This document shows, one piece after another, positions 1 to 8,183 of a stretch of DNA of 64,000 nucleotides. Source of the stretch: JBGTSJ01 sp041940305 (GTDB lineage: Bacteria > Planctomycetota > Planctomycetia > Planctomycetales > Planctomycetaceae); contig JBGTSJ010000017.1 of the NCBI GenBank assembly GCA_041940305.1, positions 72,676 through 136,675 on the forward strand, given 5' to 3'. Positions within the stretch are counted from its first letter, which is position 1; every line of letters starts with the position of its first letter. Under the pieces are notes generated by a model. It saw only the letters and a program-made list of their open reading frames with translations. It had not been told where the DNA came from and did not search any database. A program made the translations under genes and the position numbers.

Positions 1-1642
1 CATGCACGGCCATGAACTTGGGGAGCATCTCCGCGTCGAGCTGGTCAAGCCAGGGCTGCGGCGGAGCGACTTCGAGCACTTCGCCGGCGCCGATGGGCCG
101 CACATCTCCCGACTGCCGCGACATCTGCATCTCCATCGCCATCTCGTCGGTGACGTAGAACAGATTGCCGTACATGTCCCGCTGCAGCCGGGGGCCCATG
201 TTCGACGATGTGCTCATCGTGCGGGATAGCTCCGCCTCGCGCAGCCAGTTGAGCGCCAGCAGGCCCAGCGCATCCCGCCACTCGCCCGCACGGACCGGAT
301 CTGCCTCAAACAGCGTCTCCACCACCACCTTCTGCACTCGCAGTTCCGCCAGGCGCGAGTTCGGATCGTGCGGGCGGCTCTGCAGGGCGCTGGCGGCGGA
401 CGTGCCCGTCGACGTGATGATCTGCATCCCCGCATGAGGGTCGTCGGCGAACGCCGTGCGCAGCCACGCCATCCCGCGGTCTTCATCAACCTTGGGAACC
501 AGTTGCAGCGTCATCTGCATCGCCTGGCCGTGCTGTTCCTCCGCGACCCCCTCCATGCCGAGGACGGCCTGCAGAATCTCCCAGGCCGTCTGCAGATGCT
601 CAAGCTTTCCCGCCGTCTCATACCGTGCGATATGCGATTGCGAGAGTGGAATCAGCGACTCCGCATCTCCGTCGGCGACCGCTTGTTCCAACGTCGGCAG
701 AAACGGCTCCACCTCGGTCGTCAGGCCGGCGGCGAGCAGCAGCCAGGCGCACTGGATGCGGGTCAGCACGGCCTCGTCGTCCTGCCGCTCTGCTTCCTGC
801 TCCAGCCGCGCGACGATCGTCGGCACGAGCACGCCAGCCTGCAGCGCAATCCGCAACACGGGAGACAGCCGCGTCAGCGTGCTGCGATCCAGTTCATGCG
901 GGCAGGCATCGGCCAGGCCGATGACGTCGTCCAGCTCGAACACATGCTGCTCCAGCACCGCATTGCTGTTCCGCTGCCGCGACGAGGACGAATCGGGCTG
1001 GGGAGGAGCAGCGAACGACTGCAGCATCTGTGAATAGCCGGCTTTGCTCTCGTCCTCCGGAAGGCCGGCGAGATAATCCCGGACCTCGGCCCAGCGTCCA
1101 AGCGTGACGTTCCGCTGCAGAGTCGCCAGTTCTTCCGCCAGAGCAGCCGCTTCGGCGGGGGACGGCGCTGTGGAAGGCGCCCCCTCAGTTACGTCAGTCG
1201 CCGGCTGGACGGAATCCACTTCTTCACTGGTGACGTCCGCCGGGGACGCAGCGTCGGATGTCGTGGCTCCGGCCGAATCATCCTCCGGAGTGGTCGCCGG
1301 ATCACCGTCAACTTGCGGAGCTGTGACCGTCGATGCGGGCGCCTGCTCTGCCGCGAGCGCCTTCAGGATGGCCGAGGGCCGGCGGTCATAGGTGAGCTGC
1401 ATCAACTGCTGCAGCCGGGGGGACGCGGCTGCTTCCGCGGCCGGAGTCGAGGACGCGGCGGCATCCGGCGAGCCTGCGACAACCTCCTGGGGGACGGCGG
1501 CGTCCGGGACGACGATATCGACCGCCTCGGTCGCGACTGTGGACCCCCGTCGCAACGAGTTCCGTCCCTGAGCCTCACTTCGCTGGCAGAACCCGACACA
1601 GACGGCCACCACGACCAATGCAGACGGCAAACGACGAAGCAT
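1..1642 (-). CDS. Secreted planctomycete protein of unknown function (3' end outside window)
   Basis: The frame stays open from an ATG at 1642 to the left edge, giving about 547 visible residues; the C-terminus is missing. The start is MLRRLPSALVVVAVCVGF, a typical signal peptide with likely cleavage after SEA near residue 24. Residues about 30-165 are rich in Ala, Ser, Thr and Asp and look like a disordered linker. After that the protein is helical and Leu/Ala-rich and resembles an alpha-solenoid, but I recognise no named domain. It is the last visible gene of the minus-strand Bat-type cluster, about 140 bases downstream of the TPR protein, so a role with the periplasmic Bat proteins is plausible but is inference only. 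The overlapping plus-strand open frames are GC-driven shadows. Confidence 0.8.
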   Translation of the reverse strand, partial: MLRRLPSALVVVAVCVGFCQRSEAQGRNSLRRGSTVATEAVDIVVPDAAVPQEVVAGSPDAAASSTPAAEAAASPRLQQLMQLTYDRRPSAILKALAAEQAPASTVTAPQVDGDPATTPEDDSAGATTSDAASPADVTSEEVDSVQPATDVTEGAPSTAPSPAEAAALAEELATLQRNVTLGRWAEVRDYLAGLPEDESKAGYSQMLQSFAAPPQPDSSSSRQRNSNAVLEQHVFELDDVIGLADACPHELDRSTLTRLSPVLRIALQAGVLVPTIVARLEQEAERQDDEAVLTRIQCAWLLLAAGLTTEVEPFLPTLEQAVADGDAESLIPLSQSHIARYETAGKLEHLQTAWEILQAVLGMEGVAEEQHGQAMQMTLQLVPKVDEDRGMAWLRTAFADDPHAGMQIITSTGTSAASALQSRPHDPNSRLAELRVQKVVVETLFEADPVRAGEWRDALGLLALNWLREAELSRTMSTSSNMGPRLQRDMYGNLFYVTDEMAMEMQMSRQSGDVRPIGAGEVLEVAPPQPWLDQLDAEMLPKFMAVH

Positions 1643-1779
1643 CACCCAGATCCCCTCATACGGCGACAAGCTGGCCCGGTTCCAGAGCCTCAGCAGACAA
1701 TCGACCGCAGCCCGCCGCGCTAACGGCGAGCCGCGATCCGGCACTCGTGCGGTTCACATCAGACGAAAGTCTGCACCGC

Positions 1780-2520
1780 TCAGTTCCCGCCGTTGTCGAG
1801 CGGCGGTCCGGAACTCGCGCCACGGGCGAACTCATCGCTGTCCGGCTTCTTCTGGGAGGTCCCGTTCCCCTTCTTCTTCCCGGACTTGTTCCCCTTGCAC
1901 TGACACTCCCCGCTGCAGCATCCCTTGCACTGGCTGGGGAGTGGCAGCGCCTGCAACTCGCTCAGGTCCATCCGCGCCAACCGGATCGCCGCTTCGAGAT
2001 CAGCCTGGTGCCGTTCCACCGCTGCGGAGTCATTCGCCGCCCGGGCCTCTTCGGCCAGCAGACGATAGTGCTGGCGCGAAGCCTCGATCTCTGGCTCCCA
2101 TGCCGTCCGCGGCTCACCCTCCAGACGCATCAACCAAGTCAGGTAGTACTTGGAATTCGCCAGCGCCTCCCTCGTCTCGTTGACAAGCTCCGCATCGACG
2201 GCCGCGTCTTCCTCCAGTTCGGGAAGCAGCAGCGTCAGCTCGTCGTACGCTTCCGGAAGCTGCTGCGACTGCAGCATCGCCTTGGCCCGTTCCAGCCGTA
2301 CGCGCCGCGCTTCATCAAGCCGCTCGGCCGGCAAACGCTCGAGGGCCGCACTGAAGAGCTCGACCGCCTCGCCGTCTTCACCGGCAGCGACCTGTTGTCG
2401 CGCTGCGGCGAGCAGGTCCTGCGTGGCATCAAGCCGCATCTGCTCCTGCCCGGGACCATAGTGATAGGCGCCCGCCGCGACGGGAGCCAACAGGAGCACC
2501 GACAGCATGACCGCTCGCAT
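1780..2520 (-). CDS. Secreted TPR-like protein with Cys/Lys-rich tail, Bat cluster
   Basis: 246 residues. I chose the ATG at 2520 because AAGGAGG lies six bases upstream and the protein then begins with a signal peptide (MRAVMLSVLLLAPVAAGAY); a longer upstream frame lacks both. Residues about 30-190 are amphipathic helices in TPR-like spacing. The tail, from about residue 193, has the clustered cysteines CKGCCSGECQCKG followed by a Lys/Gly-rich run. TPR proteins (BatC/BatE-like) are commonly encoded with BatA and BatB, which sit directly upstream here, so it probably helps assemble a periplasmic VWA complex. The Cys cluster suggests metal binding or disulfides. Assignment to a specific Bat letter is not possible by eye. 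Confidence 0.75.
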   Translation of the reverse strand: MRAVMLSVLLLAPVAAGAYHYGPGQEQMRLDATQDLLAAARQQVAAGEDGEAVELFSAALERLPAERLDEARRVRLERAKAMLQSQQLPEAYDELTLLLPELEEDAAVDAELVNETREALANSKYYLTWLMRLEGEPRTAWEPEIEASRQHYRLLAEEARAANDSAAVERHQADLEAAIRLARMDLSELQALPLPSQCKGCCSGECQCKGNKSGKKKGNGTSQKKPDSDEFARGASSGPPLDNGGN

Positions 2521-3012
2521 CGCTGCCTCCTTCCATTCGACCGCCGGAACAGCGAACCGGACGCTTGCCCGATCCAAACCGGCGCCGCCAGACAGGACCT
2601 CCACCGCGCGTGTTCAGTATCTATGGTGTACGCCGACCGACGCCGTGAGTCAACCTCGCTGCGGCTCGCTCAATGAGTCGGGTGCAGTCCTCAATTGGTA
2701 GTGGTGCGAGTGTCCGGTCGTCTGTAATAGGCCCGGCGTTCACGCCGGGTGACTTTGCCGAGCGACGGAGGTCTCCGGCCCGGTTCACGGGGCGTCTCGC
2801 CGTCGTGGTTCAAGCCGTCACACCGAGAAACCTCGTGAACGAGGCTCAGAACCCCTTATGCCACATCGAAAAACCCGGCGTGACCGCCGGGCCTACTACA
2901 ACTCAATTGCTGATCGTCCGCACCACCATCAAACAGGACCCCCATTCCAACTTAGGCACTGAACCCCGAAGTTCATCATTGCTTCGGGAGCGCGCCCGCA
3001 TGCCCCCCACAA
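2521..3012. other. Gene-free spacer in the Bat cluster containing nested inverted repeats
   Basis: About 490 bases between batB (ending 3013) and the TPR gene (starting 2520). I see no credible coding frame. The central part (2728-2895) is an inverted-repeat element, listed separately. The rest shows no recognisable promoter or terminator. Confidence 0.6.
2728..2895. repeat. Inverted-repeat element with 23-bp arms
   Basis: The left arm at 2728-2750 and the right arm at 2873-2895 are reverse complements with one mismatch. Each arm is itself close to a hairpin built on CCCGGCG and CGCCGGG. Between them lies another short stem, CCTCGT/ACGAGG, near 2831-2844. The layout resembles a REP or MITE-like non-coding element. 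It separates batB from the TPR gene and may attenuate transcription. Confidence 0.6.
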
Positions 3013-4071
3013 TCAGACCGTCGTGGACGCAACAGCGGACGAACCTCGTTCAACGGGATGCACAGCACGCCCGCCCGACCCGTTCCTGCTGTCCGATCCG
3101 CTTTCGGCCGACCCCTTGCGAACCCCCGGTCGCCAGCGCGTCCCGAGATATTGCAGAGCCAGCGGCAACAATGAAAGCACCAGAGCGCCCACAGCCACGG
3201 CGAGGAGGGCGAACTCCCGGCGGCTCAGTTGAGTGACTTCCGCGGTTTCGCCCGAACTGACGATCGCCCGGATCACGTCCGAACTGACCTGCTTGTCGTT
3301 GCCGTCGTGGTACACGCCTCCCAGCCGGATGGCGAGCTGACGGAGGATCGATGCCTGCTGGCGGGAATGGCGGCCGTCAATGAACGAGCCTTCGCGCGGA
3401 TCACCCACGCCGATCACGACTTTTTTGACGATTGAGACCGGCAGTTTGGGCATGCCCGTCGCCGGGATTGTGTCCCCATCCGAGACGACGATGAGTGTCG
3501 CGCTCTCGGGCGACCAGGGCTGCGCGATCCGGGCGGCCTCCTCCAGTCCGGCGAACAGGTCCGTGTCCCCCCGCTTGAATGCCTGATGTAGTGGCAGGTC
3601 GTTGAGGATGTTACGGACCACTTCCGGATCGCGGCTCTGTTCGACGACCGGGATCGCTCCGTTATACGTGGCGACGACCGTCGTCAGATATTGACGCGAC
3701 CCCATCCGCGCGAACATGGACTGGAGCACGTCTCGGGCCCGATGCATTCGGCTCTGGTCCCCCTCCACGCCCGCGTCCAGCAGCCGCATGCTGGGGGAGA
3801 CGTCGAGCACGAGGATCAAATGCCGCGGTGCGCCGTCGCGGTCGTCGCTGCCGCGATGCACCTTCGGCTCCATCAGCAGCAGCGTCGTCAATCCCCACGC
3901 GAGAGCAGCACAGGAGGCGATGCGGGCCGCTCCCGCCCACCGCGCCCAGACGGCGGGCTGCTCGCCCGGACCAAACGCCAGCCGTGCCACGCGGCGCACG
4001 CGGCGGGCGTGCAGCGCCTCGGCAAGGAGCGCCAGAACGGCGACGGCCCCGGTCACGACCAGCTCTACCAT
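3013..4071 (-). CDS. batB: BatB-like membrane VWA protein
   Basis: 352 residues from the ATG at 4071, which has a GAGG about nine bases upstream and overlaps the batA stop; a GTG at 4098 is an alternative. An N-terminal TM segment (MVELVVTGAVAVLALLAEAL) and a second near residues 50-65 precede a von Willebrand A domain of about 190 residues. The domain has the MIDAS motif DVSPS and a later VVSDGD strand, followed by a TM helix near residues 285-310 and a polar, Ser/Gly-rich tail. The N-TM, VWA, C-TM layout is that of BatA/BatB aerotolerance proteins. Translational coupling to batA supports a joint complex in the cytoplasmic membrane with the VWA domain outside. Confidence 0.85.
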   Translation of the reverse strand: MVELVVTGAVAVLALLAEALHARRVRRVARLAFGPGEQPAVWARWAGAARIASCAALAWGLTTLLLMEPKVHRGSDDRDGAPRHLILVLDVSPSMRLLDAGVEGDQSRMHRARDVLQSMFARMGSRQYLTTVVATYNGAIPVVEQSRDPEVVRNILNDLPLHQAFKRGDTDLFAGLEEAARIAQPWSPESATLIVVSDGDTIPATGMPKLPVSIVKKVVIGVGDPREGSFIDGRHSRQQASILRQLAIRLGGVYHDGNDKQVSSDVIRAIVSSGETAEVTQLSRREFALLAVAVGALVLSLLPLALQYLGTRWRPGVRKGSAESGSDSRNGSGGRAVHPVERGSSAVASTTV

Positions 4072-4985
4072 GGAGTAAACCTCAACCCCAACAGACACAT
4101 CGTGACCATCCCCAGCAGGCTCAGGCCCGCCAGGCAGTAGGGACCGAAGTGATCCAGTCGATCCGGCGCGAGCTGAATCATCTCCGTCTGCTGCATCTGG
4201 TCGATCTGCTTGAACACATGGTCCAGCGCCGCCGGGTCGTCGACGCCGAACACGCCGCCGCCGGTGAGACCGGTGATATTCACGATGTCGTTCGGGAGTC
4301 CTGTTTCGGCCACGTGGATGGCATGCACGATCACACCGCTCTCTTTGAGTTCATTGGCGACCGCCACACTTCGATCCCCCATCAGGTCGGAACTCTGCCC
4401 GTCGGAGATCAGGATGATCATCCGGTCCCCCTCCTCACGCTCTTCCAGCACGGTGCGGCACGCGAGCAGCGCCTTGCCGATCTCGGTTCCGCCGAAACCG
4501 GGAGGCGCATTCTCCGGCCGCATGAAGGGGGGCGCGCACTTGATCGCCGAGACGTCCGTCGTCAGCGGCACGAAGTGCAGAAAGTTGTTGCCGAAGAACG
4601 TCAGCCCGAAAGCGTCCCCCGTGCGGTAATCGACAAACCGGTTGATCGCCGCCATCGAGGCGTCATAGCGCGATCCTTCGCCGAACGGCGCCGTCATGCT
4701 CCCGGAGATATCCACGCAGAACTCGATATTGGTGAGCTTGCGGCGGCTCAGAGGCTCGGCCAGTTGCTGCGGTCCGGCGATGAGCAGGATCGCCGCCGCC
4801 AGCAGCAGCGGAGGCAGCGATTCCGCCACGCCGATCGCGCCCCACCACCAGCGGGAACTGCGGGCCCCGCTGTGATCAAACGGGAGCACCAGCCGTCCGC
4901 TGCGGCGGCGCCAGTTCCGCACGATCAGCCACGCCGGAATCACCAGCAGAAACAACAGCAGCGGCCGCGCGAACGGAAAGATCAT
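4065..4985 (-). CDS. batA: BatA-like membrane VWA protein
   Basis: 306 residues. Two TM segments (about 8-22 and 50-70) precede a VWA domain with the MIDAS sequence DISGSM near residue 92 and the later motifs GGTEIG and LISDGQ. A final TM helix near residue 285 ends the protein. Length and topology match BatA. The ATG overlaps the stop of the upstream BatD-like gene in an ATGA, and its 3' end overlaps the batB start, so the three are translationally coupled. BatA and BatB are known partners of MoxR ATPases and are linked to envelope stress and aerotolerance in several phyla. Confidence 0.88.
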   Translation of the reverse strand: MIFPFARPLLLFLLVIPAWLIVRNWRRRSGRLVLPFDHSGARSSRWWWGAIGVAESLPPLLLAAAILLIAGPQQLAEPLSRRKLTNIEFCVDISGSMTAPFGEGSRYDASMAAINRFVDYRTGDAFGLTFFGNNFLHFVPLTTDVSAIKCAPPFMRPENAPPGFGGTEIGKALLACRTVLEEREEGDRMIILISDGQSSDLMGDRSVAVANELKESGVIVHAIHVAETGLPNDIVNITGLTGGGVFGVDDPAALDHVFKQIDQMQQTEMIQLAPDRLDHFGPYCLAGLSLLGMVTMCLLGLRFTPW

Positions 4986-5926
4986 CGCGCGGCCTCCGAA
5001 TGGGCGGCGACCGCCCGCTCCGAGGGGCGGAGCGGCTCTGACTTCGGACTTTCGTGTTGCCCACCGTCAGACGGAATCGCCAGCTCCTCCGCGTCAATGT
5101 TCTGATACGGAGCCAGTAGCTGGTTCACGTCGACTGTGCCGCGTCCGGCGGGGCGGTGCAGCCACGAGTCCAGCTGCGCGAGCAATGGTCCCGCCTCGTC
5201 ATGCGCGCGCAGCCGCGCCAGTGCGGCCGCGGGCGGTATGTTGTCCAGTTGCAGTCGCCTGCGCCAGTACACGATCAGCGCCCGTTCCAATTCGGCCAGT
5301 CGCGCCGGCGGGAGATTGCCTGCGATCGCGTCGTTGACCAGCGGACGCAATCGGTCGGCCAGAGAGACTGGGGCATCCGGTTGGACGGAGACCTCGACTG
5401 GTTTCCTCGGCCGCGAATACACGAACCACGCCAGCGCCGCGATCCAGATCACGCCCCCCATAATCAACAGCTGACGGTAACCTCCCAGCCACGGGAGCCG
5501 TGAGTAGCTCAGGCCGTGCGGCTCGATCTGTCCCTCGGGAAGCACGCTGGTGATTGTGACATTGAACGGCCGCAGTTCGCCGACCGGTATGCCATCCTTG
5601 CGCTGCAGGAACTTCGTAACGTCGTACTCTCCCGGCTCCAGTCCGGAGTAGACGATGTCGTAACGGAACGAGTCCCCATGCGGATAAGCGGCGTCGATCC
5701 GGAGGATGACCGGCGTCTCATCCGTGATGGGAGCCACCTCCAGTTCCGGCCCCGGCAGCACGATCCCTTCCAGCTTCTCCTGCATGCCGACGGCCGCCGA
5801 TGTCACACCGTACGGATCGGCTACGCCGAGGACGTCGGCCGCGCAGATCGTCAGGCATGCGGCTGCCATCGCAAAGGCCGTCCCATGTCGCCGGGCGCAA
5901 TCGCTGATGAGATGCGGGTGGATCAT
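4982..5926 (-). CDS. BatD-like membrane protein
   Basis: 314 residues. An N-terminal hydrophobic stretch (about residues 15-35) suggests a signal peptide or anchor. Residues about 50-140 form a beta-rich extracytoplasmic region, followed by a TM helix (QLLIMGGVIWIAALAWFVYS, near residue 155). The C-terminal cytoplasmic region (about 185-270) is helical, with the YWRRRLQLDN segment typical of BatD C-termini. The tail is polar. It is shorter than classical BatD, which has several Ig-like domains, so BatD-like is as far as the sequence allows. It overlaps batA by four bases and lies 32 bases downstream of the DUF58 gene. Confidence 0.7.
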   Translation of the reverse strand: MIHPHLISDCARRHGTAFAMAAACLTICAADVLGVADPYGVTSAAVGMQEKLEGIVLPGPELEVAPITDETPVILRIDAAYPHGDSFRYDIVYSGLEPGEYDVTKFLQRKDGIPVGELRPFNVTITSVLPEGQIEPHGLSYSRLPWLGGYRQLLIMGGVIWIAALAWFVYSRPRKPVEVSVQPDAPVSLADRLRPLVNDAIAGNLPPARLAELERALIVYWRRRLQLDNIPPAAALARLRAHDEAGPLLAQLDSWLHRPAGRGTVDVNQLLAPYQNIDAEELAIPSDGGQHESPKSEPLRPSERAVAAHSEAAR

Positions 5927-5958
5927 TGCCTGACAAGTGCTCCTCGCAAGATGCCAAA

Positions 5959-6819
5959 CTACCGCGCTCCTCGCAGAACTCCGCCCCGCGCCCGAAAGAA
6001 GTTCCTCAACCGGTGCTCGAACGGCTGGTCGGCGTCGATCAACAGGTGGTCGATCCGGGTCTGTTTGAGTTCCCGGTCGATCCGCTGCTGATCCAGACGC
6101 ACGCGCCCGCCGCGTGTGACGAAGGCATGCCCCGTCTCGGCCTCCCGCGCGAACAGGAACCCGGAACCTCTCAGACCGCGCTCCGCCGGATCGCGAAACT
6201 GCAGGGCGACGCAGTCGTGCTGCTGAGCCAGCAGCCGCAGCGCCGGCAGCGCGGATGCGTCATGCAGGTCGGACAGCACGACGATCAGCGCGCGGCTCGA
6301 CAGCCGCGTTCCCAGTTCGGCAACGCGCGCCCCCAGCCTGGTCTCTTCGTCGTACCGGAACCGCCGCAGCCGATAGAGCCACTCCATCACCCGGTCGCGC
6401 GACAGGCTGGGGTCAACCCGTAACTCTCCTCCCCCCACTCCCAGCACGCCGACCGGCATCGCCCGGTCGAGACACGCCAGTGCCAGCCCTCCCGCTACCT
6501 GCAGCGCCAGCGCATATTTCGTCGTCGGGGCCATGCCCACGGTCATCGAGGCGGACGTATCGAGCAGCAGCAGGCAGGGCATCCGCTTGGTGGCTTCGTA
6601 CTCTTTGACGTGCACGCGGCGGGTGCGGGCCGTCACCCGCCAGTCAATCGAGCGGACCGGGTCACCCCACTGATACGGCCGCGACTGCACGTACTCCATC
6701 CCCGATCCGAGATAGGGGGAGCGGTCCACGCCGTACAGAAAGCCGTCCGCCAGGCGGCGGATGGCGATCTGAAACCGCCGCGAATCCATGACATCGGTGC
6801 GCTCGAGGCAGCCGTCCAT
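5959..6819 (-). CDS. DUF58 domain protein
   Basis: 286 residues. It contains the DUF58 signature GDPVRSIDWRVTART (about residues 51-65), followed by a VWA-like fold with DTSASM near residue 87 and a VVLSDLHD strand near residue 180. The ATG at 6819 has an AGGA about eight bases upstream; an internal ATG at 6789 is the alternative. DUF58 proteins nearly always lie next to MoxR ATPases, as here. No TM helix is visible, so it is probably cytoplasmic or peripheral. It likely acts as the adaptor between the MoxR ATPase and the membrane VWA proteins, inferred from conserved gene order. Confidence 0.87.
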   Translation of the reverse strand: MDGCLERTDVMDSRRFQIAIRRLADGFLYGVDRSPYLGSGMEYVQSRPYQWGDPVRSIDWRVTARTRRVHVKEYEATKRMPCLLLLDTSASMTVGMAPTTKYALALQVAGGLALACLDRAMPVGVLGVGGGELRVDPSLSRDRVMEWLYRLRRFRYDEETRLGARVAELGTRLSSRALIVVLSDLHDASALPALRLLAQQHDCVALQFRDPAERGLRGSGFLFAREAETGHAFVTRGGRVRLDQQRIDRELKQTRIDHLLIDADQPFEHRLRNFFRARGGVLRGAR

Positions 6820-6881
6820 GTCGCAGTCCTGAGTCCACGGAATCCGGAAGAGGGAGTCATCCGGTGGAGGTCATCTTCCGA

Positions 6882-7922
6882 TTACGCCGCCGGTGCGTCC
6901 CTGACGAATCCGAACTCGTCCAGCAACTCCTGCAGCACGCTGGCCCCGGTGCAGCCGTCGGCCAACGCCTCGTAGTTCAGGCGCATCCGGTGCAGCAGCA
7001 CGTCTTCGGCGAGGGCGTACAGGTCGTCGGGAACGACGTAATCGCGTCCATGAATCAATGCCCGCGCCCGCGCCGCTTTCACCAGCGCGATCCCCGCCCG
7101 CGGGCTGCACCCCAGTTCGATCCGCCGATGATGCCGCGTCCGCTTGACCAGTTCCACGACATGCTCGACAAACGTCTCGGAGACATAGACGTCGTTGACC
7201 GTTTCCATCGCCTCCACCAGTTGCTCGGCCGAACCGACGACGCTGTTCTGCAGCAGGTCGAATTCGGTCTGCACGATGGCCCCCTTGTCCTCCCGCTGCA
7301 CGCGCAGCGCAAGATTCCGCTTGAGGATTTCCCGCTCTTCATCCACCTCGGGATAATGCAGCCGGTGGCACAGCATGAACCGGTCCAGCTGCGCCTCCGG
7401 CAATTCGAACGTCCCGCTCTGCTCGACGGGGTTCTGCGTGGCAATCACCAGGAACGGCGCAGGCAACCGGAACGTCTCCTTGCCGATCGTCACTTTCCGC
7501 TCCTGCATCGCTTCCAGCAGCGCGCTCTGCACTTTCGGCGCCGCCCGGTTGATCTCATCGGCGAGCAGCAGGTTCGTAAACACGGGCCCTTTCACGACGC
7601 GGAACTCGTTGCTCCGCTGGTCCAGGATCTCGCTCCCCAGGATGTCCGACGGCAGCAGGTCGATCGTGAACTGCACCCGCGCGAAGCTCAGATCAACGCA
7701 CTTGGCGAGCGTTGAGACCAGCAGCGTCTTCGCCAGCCCCGGGACTCCCTGCAACAACAGGTGTCCTCCGGTGAACAGCGCCACCAGCAGCCGCTCCACG
7801 ACGACGTCCTGCCCCACGACCACAGTCGCGATCTGCTCCCGCACCGCCGTTATGAAGCGGATGGCGTTCTCGGCGGAGCCGCTTGGAATGGACGAATCAG
7901 GGTCGTGGAGGGCGGTCGCCAT
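6882..7922 (-). CDS. MoxR-family AAA+ ATPase
   Basis: 346 residues from the ATG at 7922; a longer frame exists but its extra N-terminus is Arg-rich and unlike the family. Visible motifs are Walker A GVPGLAKT, Walker B LLLADEINRA, and the downstream sequence ALLEAMQERKVTIG with ATQNPVEQSGTFELPEAQLDRF typical of MoxR/RavA ATPases. A C-terminal lid domain carries the sensor-2 region GCSPRAGIALVKAARA. MoxR ATPases act as chaperones that load or activate VWA proteins. It is the first gene of the minus-strand cluster and lies 62 bases upstream of the DUF58 gene. Confidence 0.93.
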   Translation of the reverse strand: MATALHDPDSSIPSGSAENAIRFITAVREQIATVVVGQDVVVERLLVALFTGGHLLLQGVPGLAKTLLVSTLAKCVDLSFARVQFTIDLLPSDILGSEILDQRSNEFRVVKGPVFTNLLLADEINRAAPKVQSALLEAMQERKVTIGKETFRLPAPFLVIATQNPVEQSGTFELPEAQLDRFMLCHRLHYPEVDEEREILKRNLALRVQREDKGAIVQTEFDLLQNSVVGSAEQLVEAMETVNDVYVSETFVEHVVELVKRTRHHRRIELGCSPRAGIALVKAARARALIHGRDYVVPDDLYALAEDVLLHRMRLNYEALADGCTGASVLQELLDEFGFVRDAPAA

Positions 7923-8183
7923 ATTCAGAAGTGACTCCGGAAGGATGCGGCCGGACCGGCGGGGACGGGAACGCGAACGACCTGCGCAACGGACTGATGG
8001 GCAGATGAGCAGCCTCGCATTCAGCGTAGGGAGGCGAACCCAGAGTTTCAATTCCGCTGCCGATGTCAATCGCTCCTTTTCCCCGCTCCCGTTCTGAATC
8101 GATCAGACGGAACGCGCTTCGCCGCGCCGATTCAACCGGGGAACTGATCCGGTCCGGTTTCCCGACTGCGCGCTCGGCAGCGA

